Positions 49,380 to 58,700 of a stretch of 64,000 bases of DNA are shown piece by piece. Origin of the DNA: Candidatus Zixiibacteriota bacterium. GTDB lineage: Bacteria > Zixibacteria > MSB-5A5 > GN15 > FEB-12. The DNA is taken from the NCBI GenBank assembly GCA_035380245.1, contig DAOSXA010000001.1, positions 530,069-594,068 of the forward strand, in the 5' to 3' direction. The first letter of the stretch is position 1; every line of letters starts with the position of its first letter. The notes beneath the pieces are model-generated. The model made no database searches and was not told where the DNA came from. It worked only from the letters and a program-made list of their open reading frames with translations. The position numbers and the translations under genes were made by a program.

Positions 49380-50537
49380 ATGGCGCTAGGTATCAAGAAA
49401 GTCTCGGTTTTTACGGTCACTCTATCTTCTATGACCGTATGGGTGGGTTTTTATGCCTGGCGGATCATGTTCAACAACTTCGCCGTAGATACCTTTGAGG
49501 CCACCGCCACCGATGTCGGCATCATTCAGGCCGCTCGCGAAATTCCCGGTTTACTCGCCTTCGGTGTCGGAGCGCTGGCGTTATATCTGACTGAATCGCG
49601 TATTGTCGGTCTGTCGATCGTGACAGTCGGTCTGGGGCTGTTGTTGTGCGGGCTGGCTCCCTCGCTGGTCATGTTGGGAGTGGCGACAGTGCTGATGTCG
49701 TTAGGTTTTCATTATTTCGAGCCAACCAACTCATCGCAACTGCTCATACTCGCGCGTAGCGAAGAATTGGGGCGGGCGCAGGGGAAATTAGCTTCATTCG
49801 AGTCAATGGCCGGACTGATCGGGGCGTGCCTGATTCTGTTGTTGACGTTGTTTCTTGATTACCGCGTGACGTTCTATCTGATTGGCGGCGCTGTGGCATT
49901 GGTGGGTCTTTATCTTGTCCTGGCGCTGCCGGCCAACCGAGCCGACAGCGAAAAGCGCAAGATGCACCTGAAAAAGAAATACTGGCTTTATTATACCCTG
50001 TCGTTTCTGCGCGGCTGTCGACGGCATATCTTCACCACTTTCGCCATTTTCCTGTTGGTCAAAAACCACGGTCTGGATATAACGGCGATTTCGATGCTTA
50101 TGCTCGCCAACAACGTGATTACCGTATTTACCAATCGCTGGATTGGAAGTTTGAGTGATCGACTCGGAGAACGAATCGTTTTGGTGAGTTGCTCTTTCCT
50201 GCTGGTGTTTATCTTTCTTGGTTATGCCTGGGTGTCTTTTTTGCCGATTCTGATTTCGTTCTATCTGGTCGACAACATGTTGTTCGGATCATCGATTGCG
50301 ATCAAATCATATCTGCGTAAAATTTCCACCCCGGAGGATTTGACCGGTTGTCTTTCGTTCGGCTCGACCGCCAATCATATCACCGCCGTGATTATACCGG
50401 TGGTCGGCGGTATGGCCTGGAATGCTTTCGGCCACCAGGTCACTTTCGTGGCCGGAGCGACGATCGTGTTCATTGATATGCTATTTGCCCTGCGTGTTCC
50501 GAAGAACGGCACACCCGAAACGGTAAAAACTCAGTAG
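49380..50537 (+). CDS. Major facilitator superfamily transporter
   Basis: The product has 385 residues from the ATG at 49380, with 12 hydrophobic segments. Signature pieces are FYAWRIMFNNFAVDTFEATATDVGIIQAAREIPGLLAFGVG (helices 1-2), the central positively charged loop PANRADSEKRKMHLKKK and NRWIGSLSDRLGERIVL (the repeat of the DRxGR motif between helices 8 and 9). The subfamily and substrate are not evident. The in-frame ATG at 49287 would give a poor hydrophilic leader, so the later start (with GAAAG) is chosen. Divergent from the TonB receptor. Confidence 0.85.
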   Translation: MALGIKKVSVFTVTLSSMTVWVGFYAWRIMFNNFAVDTFEATATDVGIIQAAREIPGLLAFGVGALALYLTESRIVGLSIVTVGLGLLLCGLAPSLVMLGVATVLMSLGFHYFEPTNSSQLLILARSEELGRAQGKLASFESMAGLIGACLILLLTLFLDYRVTFYLIGGAVALVGLYLVLALPANRADSEKRKMHLKKKYWLYYTLSFLRGCRRHIFTTFAIFLLVKNHGLDITAISMLMLANNVITVFTNRWIGSLSDRLGERIVLVSCSFLLVFIFLGYAWVSFLPILISFYLVDNMLFGSSIAIKSYLRKISTPEDLTGCLSFGSTANHITAVIIPVVGGMAWNAFGHQVTFVAGATIVFIDMLFALRVPKNGTPETVKTQ

Positions 50538-50576
50538 GTGCGGAGACTGTCGGCCTTTGCATCTATTGTCTTCTGT

Positions 50577-50921
50577 TTACTCTCCGGGATCATCCGTCGG
50601 AATTGCCGGTTCCTCTTCCTGTTCCTGAGGACGAGGTGTCTCCAATTTACGCGACAGCGGCGTGAATAAAAACAAAGCCAGCAACAATCCCGGCACAAAT
50701 ACCGGCAGATAAAGCAGGATAATGGGGATATAAACACTTGGCTCGGTCGGCATCGGTTTAGCGGGGTGTCCATGCATCACCCAGCCTCCTTGTCCGTCCG
50801 GCTCCCAATGGTCCTCACCCTCGAACCAGCCGTAAGACGGTCCATAGGTGACTTGTAGTGCAGCCGAAATGATGAAGTAAAGGGCTACACAGGCCAGCAG
50901 CAGATAGATTTGTTTCTTCAT
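50577..50921 (-). CDS. Small inner-membrane protein, unknown function
   Basis: The 114-residue protein has two hydrophobic helices (YLLLACVALYFIISAALQV, about 5-24; IPIILLYLPVFVPGLLLALFLFT, about 66-88) with an exposed loop carrying His and Trp (WFEGEDHWEPDGQGGWVMHGHP). The tail is acidic (EQEEEPAIPTDD). No family is recognised. Probably an inner-membrane accessory protein. Confidence 0.6.
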   Translation of the reverse strand: MKKQIYLLLACVALYFIISAALQVTYGPSYGWFEGEDHWEPDGQGGWVMHGHPAKPMPTEPSVYIPIILLYLPVFVPGLLLALFLFTPLSRKLETPRPQEQEEEPAIPTDDPGE

Positions 50922-51038
50922 GACGAAAAACTAAGGTTCTTCTTCGAGGAAGTCAACAAACCACATTATTGTTGAAATCGCTCTCATTTCAAGCCATATC
51001 AAGAGCATTAACGTTGAAATCAACAGGAGCATCCGACC

Positions 51039-51596
51039 ATGTCCAATGAAGACAAACTCACGGCGGCCCCTTCGCTGATCGGCGCCAAGGTCTATCTTCG
51101 TCCGGCCACCCCGACCGACCTCGAAAACATGTGGCTCTGGAGAGCGTTGAGTGAACCGCAATCAATGTCCAGCCATCCACTTATACTCAGAACCGCGGCT
51201 GAATTCATGGAAGGATTCAAGGCGCGCAACATTACCGATGCAGAGCAGAGATTCGCGATTTGCCGTAAGAAAGATAAAATGCCGGTCGGTATAGTGCGGT
51301 TTTTCGGATTCAACTCACTCAATCGCTCAGCCGAACTGGGATTGATTGTCGACCCGGATGAACGCAAAAACGGCTATGGCTCCGAAGCGATCATGATCCT
51401 GACCGATTATCTTTTCGACTATCGCGGTCTTTACAAGGTTCATGCGCAGACCGCGGCATTCAATAAAGGGACGGTGGCATTATTGGAATCACTCGGTTTC
51501 CACCGCGATGGGATTCTTCGCTCCCATTATTTCTTCAACAAGGAATTCCACGACGGTTATATCTATTCGCTGCTTCTATCCGACCGTGAGTGGTAG
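51039..51596 (+). CDS. RimJ/RimL-type GNAT acetyltransferase
   Basis: The 185-residue protein has VYLRPATPTDLENMWLWR (N-terminal strand), FAICRKKDKMPVGIVRF, the acetyl-CoA loop PDERKNGYGSEAI (R-x-x-G-x-G pattern) and KVHAQTAAFNKGTVALLESLGFHRDG, which is the Acetyltransf_3 pattern of ribosomal-protein or aminoglycoside-type enzymes. The substrate cannot be assigned. Start supported by CAGGAGCATCCGACC upstream (GGAG, 10 nt). Confidence 0.8.
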   Translation: MSNEDKLTAAPSLIGAKVYLRPATPTDLENMWLWRALSEPQSMSSHPLILRTAAEFMEGFKARNITDAEQRFAICRKKDKMPVGIVRFFGFNSLNRSAELGLIVDPDERKNGYGSEAIMILTDYLFDYRGLYKVHAQTAAFNKGTVALLESLGFHRDGILRSHYFFNKEFHDGYIYSLLLSDREW

Positions 51597-51632
51597 ATTC
51601 AAAGCATCCTTGACCGAGGCACTGGCACCGTA

Positions 51633-51762
51633 GGGAAGTCATACGCACGGCTATTCAGTAAGACACGATCGTAATCCGGGCGACACAGGGCCGCCCGCTA
51701 TGCGGGATTAGGATTCCTTATCGCGTAGCGGCGTGGCTTGTCTTAGATTTGTCAACAATCCC
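51633..51762 (+). mobile_element. MITE-like element, copy E (left end damaged)
   Basis: Core GGGCGACACAGGGCCGCCCGC and GCGTAGCGGCGTGGCTTGTC and the right end TTTGTCAACAATCCC are well kept. The left end reads GGGAAGTCATACG, with the TGTTGAAAAA segment deleted. Confidence 0.75.
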
Positions 51763-51802
51763 CGCGGCAAGTGCATCTTTGGACCTGCCGGGATCCATCC
51801 GC

Positions 51803-52189
51803 TCAGATATGCCGTCCGATCATCACTCCAACATACAGCCCGGCGAAACCGAGACCGTTCTGAGCAATCACATGTCCGGCGGCATACATCCATTGAGCCG
51901 CACGGACCAGTTCCGAAGTCTCAAGAATGATAGCGGAAAAAGTGGTGAAAGCGCCCATGAAGCCGACCATGACCAAAAGCCGCATCTCTGCCGATCCGGG
52001 CCAGCGTTGCTCGAACAATGTCCAGGCGAGACCGGCCAGAAAACAGCCGGTGAGATTGACAACAATCGTTCCCCAGCGAGCCGGAATCCCGTCGAGGCGA
52101 ACCACCATCTCAGCCAGAATGAAGCGGGCAACGGTACCGGCAGCGCCGGCCAGGGCCAGGTAGATCAGTTTCTGGGTCATGGTTGTCAT
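51803..52189 (-). CDS. crcB: Fluoride ion channel/exporter CrcB (FluC)
   Basis: The 128-residue four-helix membrane protein shows the family signatures: GTIVVNLTGCFLAGLAWTLF (Asn and Gly-Cys-Phe) and GFMGAFTTFSA, the phenylalanine-lined FTTFS fluoride pore. It pairs as an antiparallel dimer and exports fluoride. No fluoride riboswitch is seen in the leader (52190-52330). Start at 52189 is by annotation frame; the upstream region has no strong ribosome-binding site. Confidence 0.92.
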   Translation of the reverse strand: MTTMTQKLIYLALAGAAGTVARFILAEMVVRLDGIPARWGTIVVNLTGCFLAGLAWTLFEQRWPGSAEMRLLVMVGFMGAFTTFSAIILETSELVRAAQWMYAAGHVIAQNGLGFAGLYVGVMIGRHI

Positions 52190-52332
52190 ATCGTGTCGCT
52201 CTCTTTTCGTTCCTGAACCTGACGCATACCGGACCGGTACCGATATCGCTGCTGAAAATGGTCCGAGTCATTTTATGGCAAGCCAAAAGCAGGCTCAACA
52301 AAACAACCCGGCAAAGACCGGGCTGCTTTATT

Positions 52333-52408
52333 TGGTAGCGGTACGGGGAATCGAACCCCGGTTTGATGGCTGAGAACCACCCGTCCTAGTCCACTAGACG
52401 ATACCGCC
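52333..52408 (-). tRNA. tRNA-Glu (anticodon CTC)
   Basis: On the minus strand GGCGGTA and TACCGCT pair as acceptor stem (first pair G-U), with the CCA encoded. The D-arm GTCTAGTGGACTAGGAC and the anticodon loop TTCTCAG (CTC) are characteristic of glutamate tRNA, and GGGGTTCGATTCCCC is the T-arm. Confidence 0.95.
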
Positions 52409-52444
52409 GTAGACTTTTCGCGCCTCCTGTCCGAGGCGTGGCTG

Positions 52445-52472
52445 AATATACATATTATCTCCTGCTTGTCAA
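52445..52472 (-). promoter_or_regulatory. Sigma-70-type promoter of tRNA-Glu
   Basis: On the minus strand TTGACA, 16 bp, TATATT, about 37 bp upstream of the tRNA. Confidence 0.7.
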
Positions 52473-52498
52473 GAGGACATATACGGTCCAAAATCGGC

Positions 52499-52570
52499 AG
52501 CGGAGACAAGCCCCGTCGTTTCGCGTTGATGAGCCCTAATCCAACTTAACGGGCAGCCTGATGTTGCTCG
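52499..52570 (-). repeat. Decayed MITE-like element fragment, copy I
   Basis: GGAGACAAGCCCCGTCGTTT and CGCGTTGATGAGCCC match the core of copy D in the same reverse orientation. Both ends are lost. Confidence 0.45.
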
Positions 52571-52694
52571 CAGCGCTGTTGCTGAGATCGCGCCTGGAAT
52601 CGTTTGGTGAGTTGAGTGAGGTTTTTACCTTTTCCCGGAACGGTTTCTTTCGCATATAACAGGCAGCGAACAACAACCCTTTCAGGAGGCCTCT

Positions 52695-55169
52695 ATGTCC
52701 GTAAAATCGAGCGCAAGCTTCCTTAAATCCAAAGAAGTCAAATTCAAGGACCTTGATTATACCGTCGATTATCGTCCGAGCGGCGTCGGCAGCAGCGATG
52801 ATATCGATCCCTGCTGCGGCATTATCGGTCAACAGCGAGCCATCAACGCCATCCAAACCGGTCTGACCGTCAAGTCTCCCGGATACAACGTATTCGTCAC
52901 CGGTCTGGCCGGCACCGGTCGGTCAACGACGATCAAACATCTCCTCGAACAACTCGACCACGCCGCACCGGAGCTTTACGATGTTTGTTACGTCAACAAT
53001 TTCAAGAATGAAGACAATCCCCGGGTGCTGATGTTCAAGGCGGGCGACGGCCGCCGTTTCCGTAAGGATATGGAGTATCTGATCAACTCTATCCGTAAAG
53101 CGGTTCCGAAAATTTTCATCAGCGATGATTACAAAGAGAAGCACGGCCGGATCGTGCGCGAGTTCGAGAATCGTCAGAAGAAACTCATTCGCGCCTTCGA
53201 GGAAAAGCTCAATGCCGCCGGTTTTGTCATGGTTCAGGTGCAGGCGGGCATGACTGTCCGGAACGAAATTCAGCCGTTGATCGACGGTGAACCGGCCTCG
53301 ATCGATAAACTGGAGCATCTGGCCAACGACGGTAAATTCCCGCTCTCCCGCCTCGATGAACTGCGGCGGCAATGGGACAGCCTCAGGCGCGAGTTCGACA
53401 GCACCAGCCTGGAATCACGCAAACTCTCGGGTAAAGCGGAAGCTGCCCTGGAGAAACTGGATGACTCGATCATCACGCCGTTCATTGCCGATAAGGTCGG
53501 TCTTCTGCGCAAGCGCTATCCTGATCAGAAAATCCAGGATTACCTCGATGAAGTCCAGGACGCGTTGACCTCGGACATCGATCGATTCAACGAGGCACGA
53601 CCGCGGCGAGGTGAAGAAGAACCGCCGCCGTTCCGAAAGCGGGAGCCGTTCGAGGAGTTTCAGGTCAACCTGATTCTCGATAATGCCGAAACCACTCACG
53701 TTCCGATTGTTGTCGAAAAATCACCGTCGTATAAAAACCTGTTCGGCTCGCTGGAACGTGTCGTCGACCGCTTCGGCTATTGGCGCACCGATTTTACGCG
53801 GATTTTCTCCGGATCGTTACTGGTGGCTTCGGGCGGATTTCTCGTGATCAACGCCATGGATCTTCTCACCGAACCGAATATGTGGATCCACCTGAAACGG
53901 GCTCTGCGCAATCAGGAAATTGAAATCGCCGGGTACGATCCGTTTTACATGATGGCCGGCTCCGGGATCAAACCGGAACCGATTCCCCTCGATGTCAAGG
54001 TGGTGATGATCGGCGAACCCGAGATCTATCATTTGCTCTGGCGCATGGATGAGGATTTCAAAAAAATCTTCAAGATCAAGGCCGAGTTCGACAGCTCGAT
54101 GAAATTCGACAAGCACAGCTCCGAGGATTATTTCCAGTTCGTAGGGAAACTCGTGCGCAACGAACATCTTCTTCCGTTCGAGTTGTCGGGGATGCAGGCG
54201 GTGGTCGAATACGGCCGACGCCTGACCGGTCGCCGTGATCGTCTCTCGACCCGCTTCACCGCCCTTTCCGATATCATTCGCGAGGCTTCCTTCTCAGCTT
54301 CGCGTCGCCGCCATAAAATGGTCTCACGAGATGATGTCCGTCAGGCAATTCAGGAAAAACGCTCACGAGTGAACCTGGTCGAGGATAAAATCCAGGAAAT
54401 GTATGATCAGGAAACGCTCATGGTGTCCACCACGGGAGCCACGGTCGGGCAAATCAACGGTCTTTCGGTTTACAATCTCGGTGAATATGCTTTCGGTCGA
54501 CCTACTCGCATCACCGTGGCTACCTCGCTGGGGAAAGCCGGCGTGATCAATATCGAGCGCGAGGCCGAACTTTCCGGGCCGATTCACAACAAGGGTGTTC
54601 TCATTCTTGGCGGCTTCATGCGCCAGACGTTCGCTCAGGACAAACCGCTGGTGATGTCGGCATCGATCTCGTTCGAGCAATCATACTCGGGCGTCGACGG
54701 CGACTCTGCGTCTTCGACTGAAATCTACGCTATTCTCTCATCGTTGTCCGAGATACCGATTCGCCAGGACATCGCCGTGACCGGCTCGGTCAACCAGAAA
54801 GGCGAAATTCAACCGATCGGCGGTGTCAACGAGAAGATCGAGGGCTTCTACGATGTCTGCGTTGCCCGCAAACTAACCGGCAAACAGGGCGTGATGATTC
54901 CGCATCAAAACGTCAACGACCTGTTGCTTCGCCCGGATGTCATCGATGCGATCAAGGCGGGTAAGTTCCACATTTACTCCGTAAAAACGATTGACGAGGG
55001 GATCGAGATTCTCACCGGCATCAAATCGGGTAAACGACTCGCAAGCGGATGTTTCAGCAAGGGCTCGGTTCTCGCGGCCGTAGACGACAAGTTGGTAGAG
55101 ATGGCCTACGTTACGCAGAATTTCGGACGAGATAATAACGATACGTCGTTGAACTCATCGAAGAAGTAA
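52695..55169 (+). CDS. Lon-family (LonC/AAA_32-type) ATP-dependent protease
   Basis: The 824-residue protein has an AAA+ ATPase with Walker A GLAGTGRSTT (about residue 80; Arg in place of the usual Lys, common in this group) and Walker B-like FLVINAMDLL. A long helical insertion lies between them. The C-terminal S16 protease domain has the catalytic Ser in GDSASSTE (about 676) and Lys in VNEKIEGF (about 718). The group lacks the N-terminal substrate domain of classical Lon and is often an AAA protease without known substrates. The ATG at 52695 has CAGGAGGCCTCT upstream, a strong ribosome-binding site. Cytoplasmic. Confidence 0.9.
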   Translation: MSVKSSASFLKSKEVKFKDLDYTVDYRPSGVGSSDDIDPCCGIIGQQRAINAIQTGLTVKSPGYNVFVTGLAGTGRSTTIKHLLEQLDHAAPELYDVCYVNNFKNEDNPRVLMFKAGDGRRFRKDMEYLINSIRKAVPKIFISDDYKEKHGRIVREFENRQKKLIRAFEEKLNAAGFVMVQVQAGMTVRNEIQPLIDGEPASIDKLEHLANDGKFPLSRLDELRRQWDSLRREFDSTSLESRKLSGKAEAALEKLDDSIITPFIADKVGLLRKRYPDQKIQDYLDEVQDALTSDIDRFNEARPRRGEEEPPPFRKREPFEEFQVNLILDNAETTHVPIVVEKSPSYKNLFGSLERVVDRFGYWRTDFTRIFSGSLLVASGGFLVINAMDLLTEPNMWIHLKRALRNQEIEIAGYDPFYMMAGSGIKPEPIPLDVKVVMIGEPEIYHLLWRMDEDFKKIFKIKAEFDSSMKFDKHSSEDYFQFVGKLVRNEHLLPFELSGMQAVVEYGRRLTGRRDRLSTRFTALSDIIREASFSASRRRHKMVSRDDVRQAIQEKRSRVNLVEDKIQEMYDQETLMVSTTGATVGQINGLSVYNLGEYAFGRPTRITVATSLGKAGVINIEREAELSGPIHNKGVLILGGFMRQTFAQDKPLVMSASISFEQSYSGVDGDSASSTEIYAILSSLSEIPIRQDIAVTGSVNQKGEIQPIGGVNEKIEGFYDVCVARKLTGKQGVMIPHQNVNDLLLRPDVIDAIKAGKFHIYSVKTIDEGIEILTGIKSGKRLASGCFSKGSVLAAVDDKLVEMAYVTQNFGRDNNDTSLNSSKK

Positions 55170-55368
55170 TGAAGCCGTCGTAGTGGATGTGTGCGATTAA
55201 TTGTTGACGCAGGTTAATTTTAAATCTTTTTTTGAAGTAGATTCTGTTGGCGAAGCACACGACGATAGAGATAGCGGACGGAGAAAAGAATTGATCATGT
55301 ATTTTTAGTTGACTTGAAGATGCTCCGGCCGTTCGTTCGCGGTACAACCCTTTCATGGAGGATGTTCG

Positions 55369-55644
55369 ATGCGCAAAGCCAAAACGAAAGCCGCTCCCAA
55401 GAAAAAGGTAGCTGCTAAGAAAAAAGCGGCTCCCAAGAAAAAAGCGGCTCCGAAGAAAAAGGTCGCTGCCAAGAAGCCGGTTGCTCTGAAGAAGGCAGCT
55501 GCCAAGAAGAAGGCTGCACCGAAGAAGAAAGTAGCAAAGAAAGTCCGTTGCGCCGCAATTACCAAGGATGGAAAGCGTTGCAAGCGTTTCACCGACGGCA
55601 AGGGCAAATTCTGCTCGGTACATAAGAAGGCCAAGAAGAAATAA
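55369..55644 (+). CDS. Histone-H1-like Lys/Ala/Pro-rich protein with C-terminal zinc knuckle
   Basis: This is a 91-residue protein. Residues 1-58 are made of repeats such as AAPKKK, KKVAAKK and KKAAPKKK, the pattern of bacterial H1-like nucleoid proteins. The C-terminal part carries CAAITKDGKRCKRFTDGKG and KFCSVHKK, a C-x8-C-x10-C-x2-H spacing that suggests a small zinc knuckle found in DNA-processing and viral proteins. It likely binds DNA non-specifically through its tail and something else through the knuckle. Start supported by GGAGGATGTTCG upstream. A strong terminator follows. Confidence 0.8.
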   Translation: MRKAKTKAAPKKKVAAKKKAAPKKKAAPKKKVAAKKPVALKKAAAKKKAAPKKKVAKKVRCAAITKDGKRCKRFTDGKGKFCSVHKKAKKK

Positions 55645-55663
55645 GGACTTTCTTCGCAGAAAT

Positions 55664-55695
55664 AAAAAACGCGACCAGGACGGCCGCGTTTTTTT
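55664..55695. terminator. Strong bidirectional terminator
   Basis: AAAAAACGCG, a short loop and CGCGTTTTTTT: A-run on the left, T-run on the right, ending both the histone-like gene and the converging 55720 gene. Confidence 0.85.
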
Positions 55696-55719
55696 ATGCT
55701 CGTGTTTTGGACCGGTCGA

Positions 55720-58700
55720 TTAGAAATCCGCACCGATGGAAAAATAATACTGCGGTTTCTCGGCGACATGCAAATAGTCGGTTGCCCAGGCTATGTCGTA
55801 GCGGAGAAGAATGAAGCCGAGATTGGCGCGCATACCGAATCCGAAGGCGGCATGGACGTCCTCCAGGTGGTCGCCGCCCGACGATGATCCAAACCTGAAT
55901 TTCTCCCCCTTGCGAATAGCTGCCCCCATGTCGTAGAACAACGCTCCCCCAACTCGGCTTAAGACCAACGGCAGCGGGAAACGCATCACGAAGTAATCGA
56001 TCAACGGGAAGCGGAATTCGAGATTCATCAAGCCATAGCGGTTGCCGCTGAGGGAATAATAATCGACTCCGCGCAACGGAGTGACCACGTCGGCGAAGTA
56101 CAGATTCTCGACGTCGTAGACCTCGGCGTCGAGGGTGCGATTGCCGATCCAGTTGGTGGTGCCGCCGAGGAAGTAGGTCTTGGGCGTCATGCCGTCGCTG
56201 TAACCGCCCGACATACGAATCGCGAAGGAGTAGCTTTGTCCGAGACGGATATACTTACGATAGTCGAATTCCGCCGAGTAGAACTCCACGCCCTTTGTGT
56301 CGAACAAATTGCGTCCGGCGGTCAAAGTCAGCTTGGCGCGGCGACCGTTTGTCGGTCCGGTTAATCCCCAGATGATATTATCGGTTACCCATTCCAGCGA
56401 ACCGGTTGTCACCCGGGCATTACGGTCAGGCCGGGTGTCATCGATGTCGAGATATTCGCGATCGATGAAATACTGCGATACTACTGCATCCACGCGACTG
56501 AAGGTCGAAAAAGGCCTTCGGGCGAAAGCCTGTATTCCATAAAAACGGTCGCTGAACAGGTATTCATAATCGCTGATTTCTTCGATGTAATAGTTCTTAC
56601 TGTGGAACAGGCCGACACCGAAATTAGTGCGCTTGGTGCTGTTGTAGTAATAGGCCTGGAAGTTCGACTGATCGATCGAATTGTACAAATCGGTCAAGAA
56701 GATAATATCATGATTGCCGAGATAGTCGGAGAACCAGAACACCGTCTGCCCGCGTAGCCCGAAGAAGGTGTCATAGGCGAATCCGCCTCCGACGTAATCG
56801 GGAGTGAACTTGACCTTGTATGGTTTGACTTCATAATCACCTTCGGAGTTTGGCGGAGCGATCGAGTCGAACGAGGCCGGTTCGGTTTGCCCAATTCGCA
56901 TGCCGTGACCGGTGCTGTCCCCATCCATATCCTGCATGATGTCTCCCAGCGGATCATCGCTGGAGCTTCCCACGAAAACGAATTCACCGTCGTAAATACC
57001 GGTTTCAGTAATGGTCCCGTCGGCTTTGCCTTTATCCACTACCTCAGGAGTCGTTGCCGTGGTATCGGAGGTGCTTACCGTGGTGTCGGCAACGGTTGTC
57101 GTGTCGGAGGCGGTTGTTATGGAATCCACAGGGACGCTTGCTAAAACCGTACTGTCGGCCTTCGCGCTGTCAACGGTTGTCTCGGTAGTTGCTGCCGTCG
57201 TATCAACGGCGATATTGGATAAAGCAGCAGTGGTGTCGATCACGGCCAAAGTTGTATCGACGGCGCCGCTGTCGATCGTAAGCGTGTCTGATACCGAGAT
57301 CGTTTCAACCGTATCGACCGTCGGAAGGTCCGATGGGACAGCGTTGTAATCGAGCGGTAGTGAATCGCGTGTCGCTACAGCGCTGTCCTGGTCCGGTTCT
57401 TTGCCTCTGACGTAAGTATCATACCGGCCCTGGTAGAAATCAGTCGGTTCGAGCACACCGTTGTTCCCTACCGGCGCCAGATCCTTCAAAACGAAAATAT
57501 CCAGCCCGCCTTTATTGAATGCTTCCACCGCGAGTTTTTTACCGTTGGGAGACCAGGATACATACATGATCCCGGTGAGAATATCCGTCACCGCTACCGC
57601 CTGACCGGAGTCGGGATATGTGATATAGACGTTGTCGATGCCGTTGCGATTGGATATGAAGGCAACCTTGGAGCCATCGGGTGAAACCGTTGGTTTGACA
57701 TTTTGCCCCGGTCCTACCGGAAGCGGTTTGATTTCCCGACTGTCGATGTCGATCGTATGCAGATTGTAGGAGCCGTAGTCAAAATCACCCGGCATCAATG
57801 CCCCGTCGGAGACATAAGGATGAGGTTCGGTCCGAGGATCGGAATTATCGGGATGCGGCCGATCCGAGGAAAAGACCAAACGAGTCGAGCCCGGGAACCA
57901 GCTCACGTCGACGTCGTCGTAGCGGTCATCGGTGATTCTGCGGACTTCGTCGCTTTTCATATCATAAATGAATATATCGCGCTTGTTGCCCTCAAGAGCG
58001 GAAAAAGCCACCATCTCGGAGTTGGGAGAAAAAGCCGGAGACATGATGCTGTAAAAATCGAATCGTTTCTTGATCGTAACTTTTTTCTTCCGCAGGTCCA
58101 TGAAGAACAGTGATTCCTTGCCGCTGGATTTGGCCACAAACACCAGGTAGCGACCATCGGGCGAAAACGAAATACCCGAGACATAGGAATGAAGCGACTC
58201 CAGATCACCCGAACGGGAACCCTTTACGAGACGGTCTACGACTTTGCCGTCATCGATCGAGATCAGTACGATCTCAGTATAGTCCCAGCGGTCGGTGAAC
58301 ATGGCGATCACATCACCTTCGGCTGAGAACACCGGTTTTTCGTTGGCGTAGGAACCGTCCTCGCGAGATTTGGTCAGTTTCTTGCCAACTTCCTCAATCT
58401 CTTTACGCTTGGCTATTTCCGGCCAGTAGCGCCGTTTCATCTCTTTGGAGAATTCTTCCCAGAATTTCTCCATATCGATTCCGAGAGTGTGTTTAATGGT
58501 GCGGTCCATCGAGAGAAACACTTTCCCTCGCTTGAACAACTCGCCGATCTTGTCTTCGCCGTATTTGTCGGCGATATATTTGACCATAGCCTGCCCCTCA
58601 CGATAGGCGTTGTAGCCCGTGAGGTAGAGCGGTGGATACAAATAACCGTTGATAGTGGCGTCGCGCACCCACATATCCGAAAAATAATCCCAGCCGTGAC

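Noticed and set aside
52190..52330. Fluoride riboswitch upstream of crcB
   Set aside because: None of the conserved riboswitch core could be found in the leader on the coding strand.
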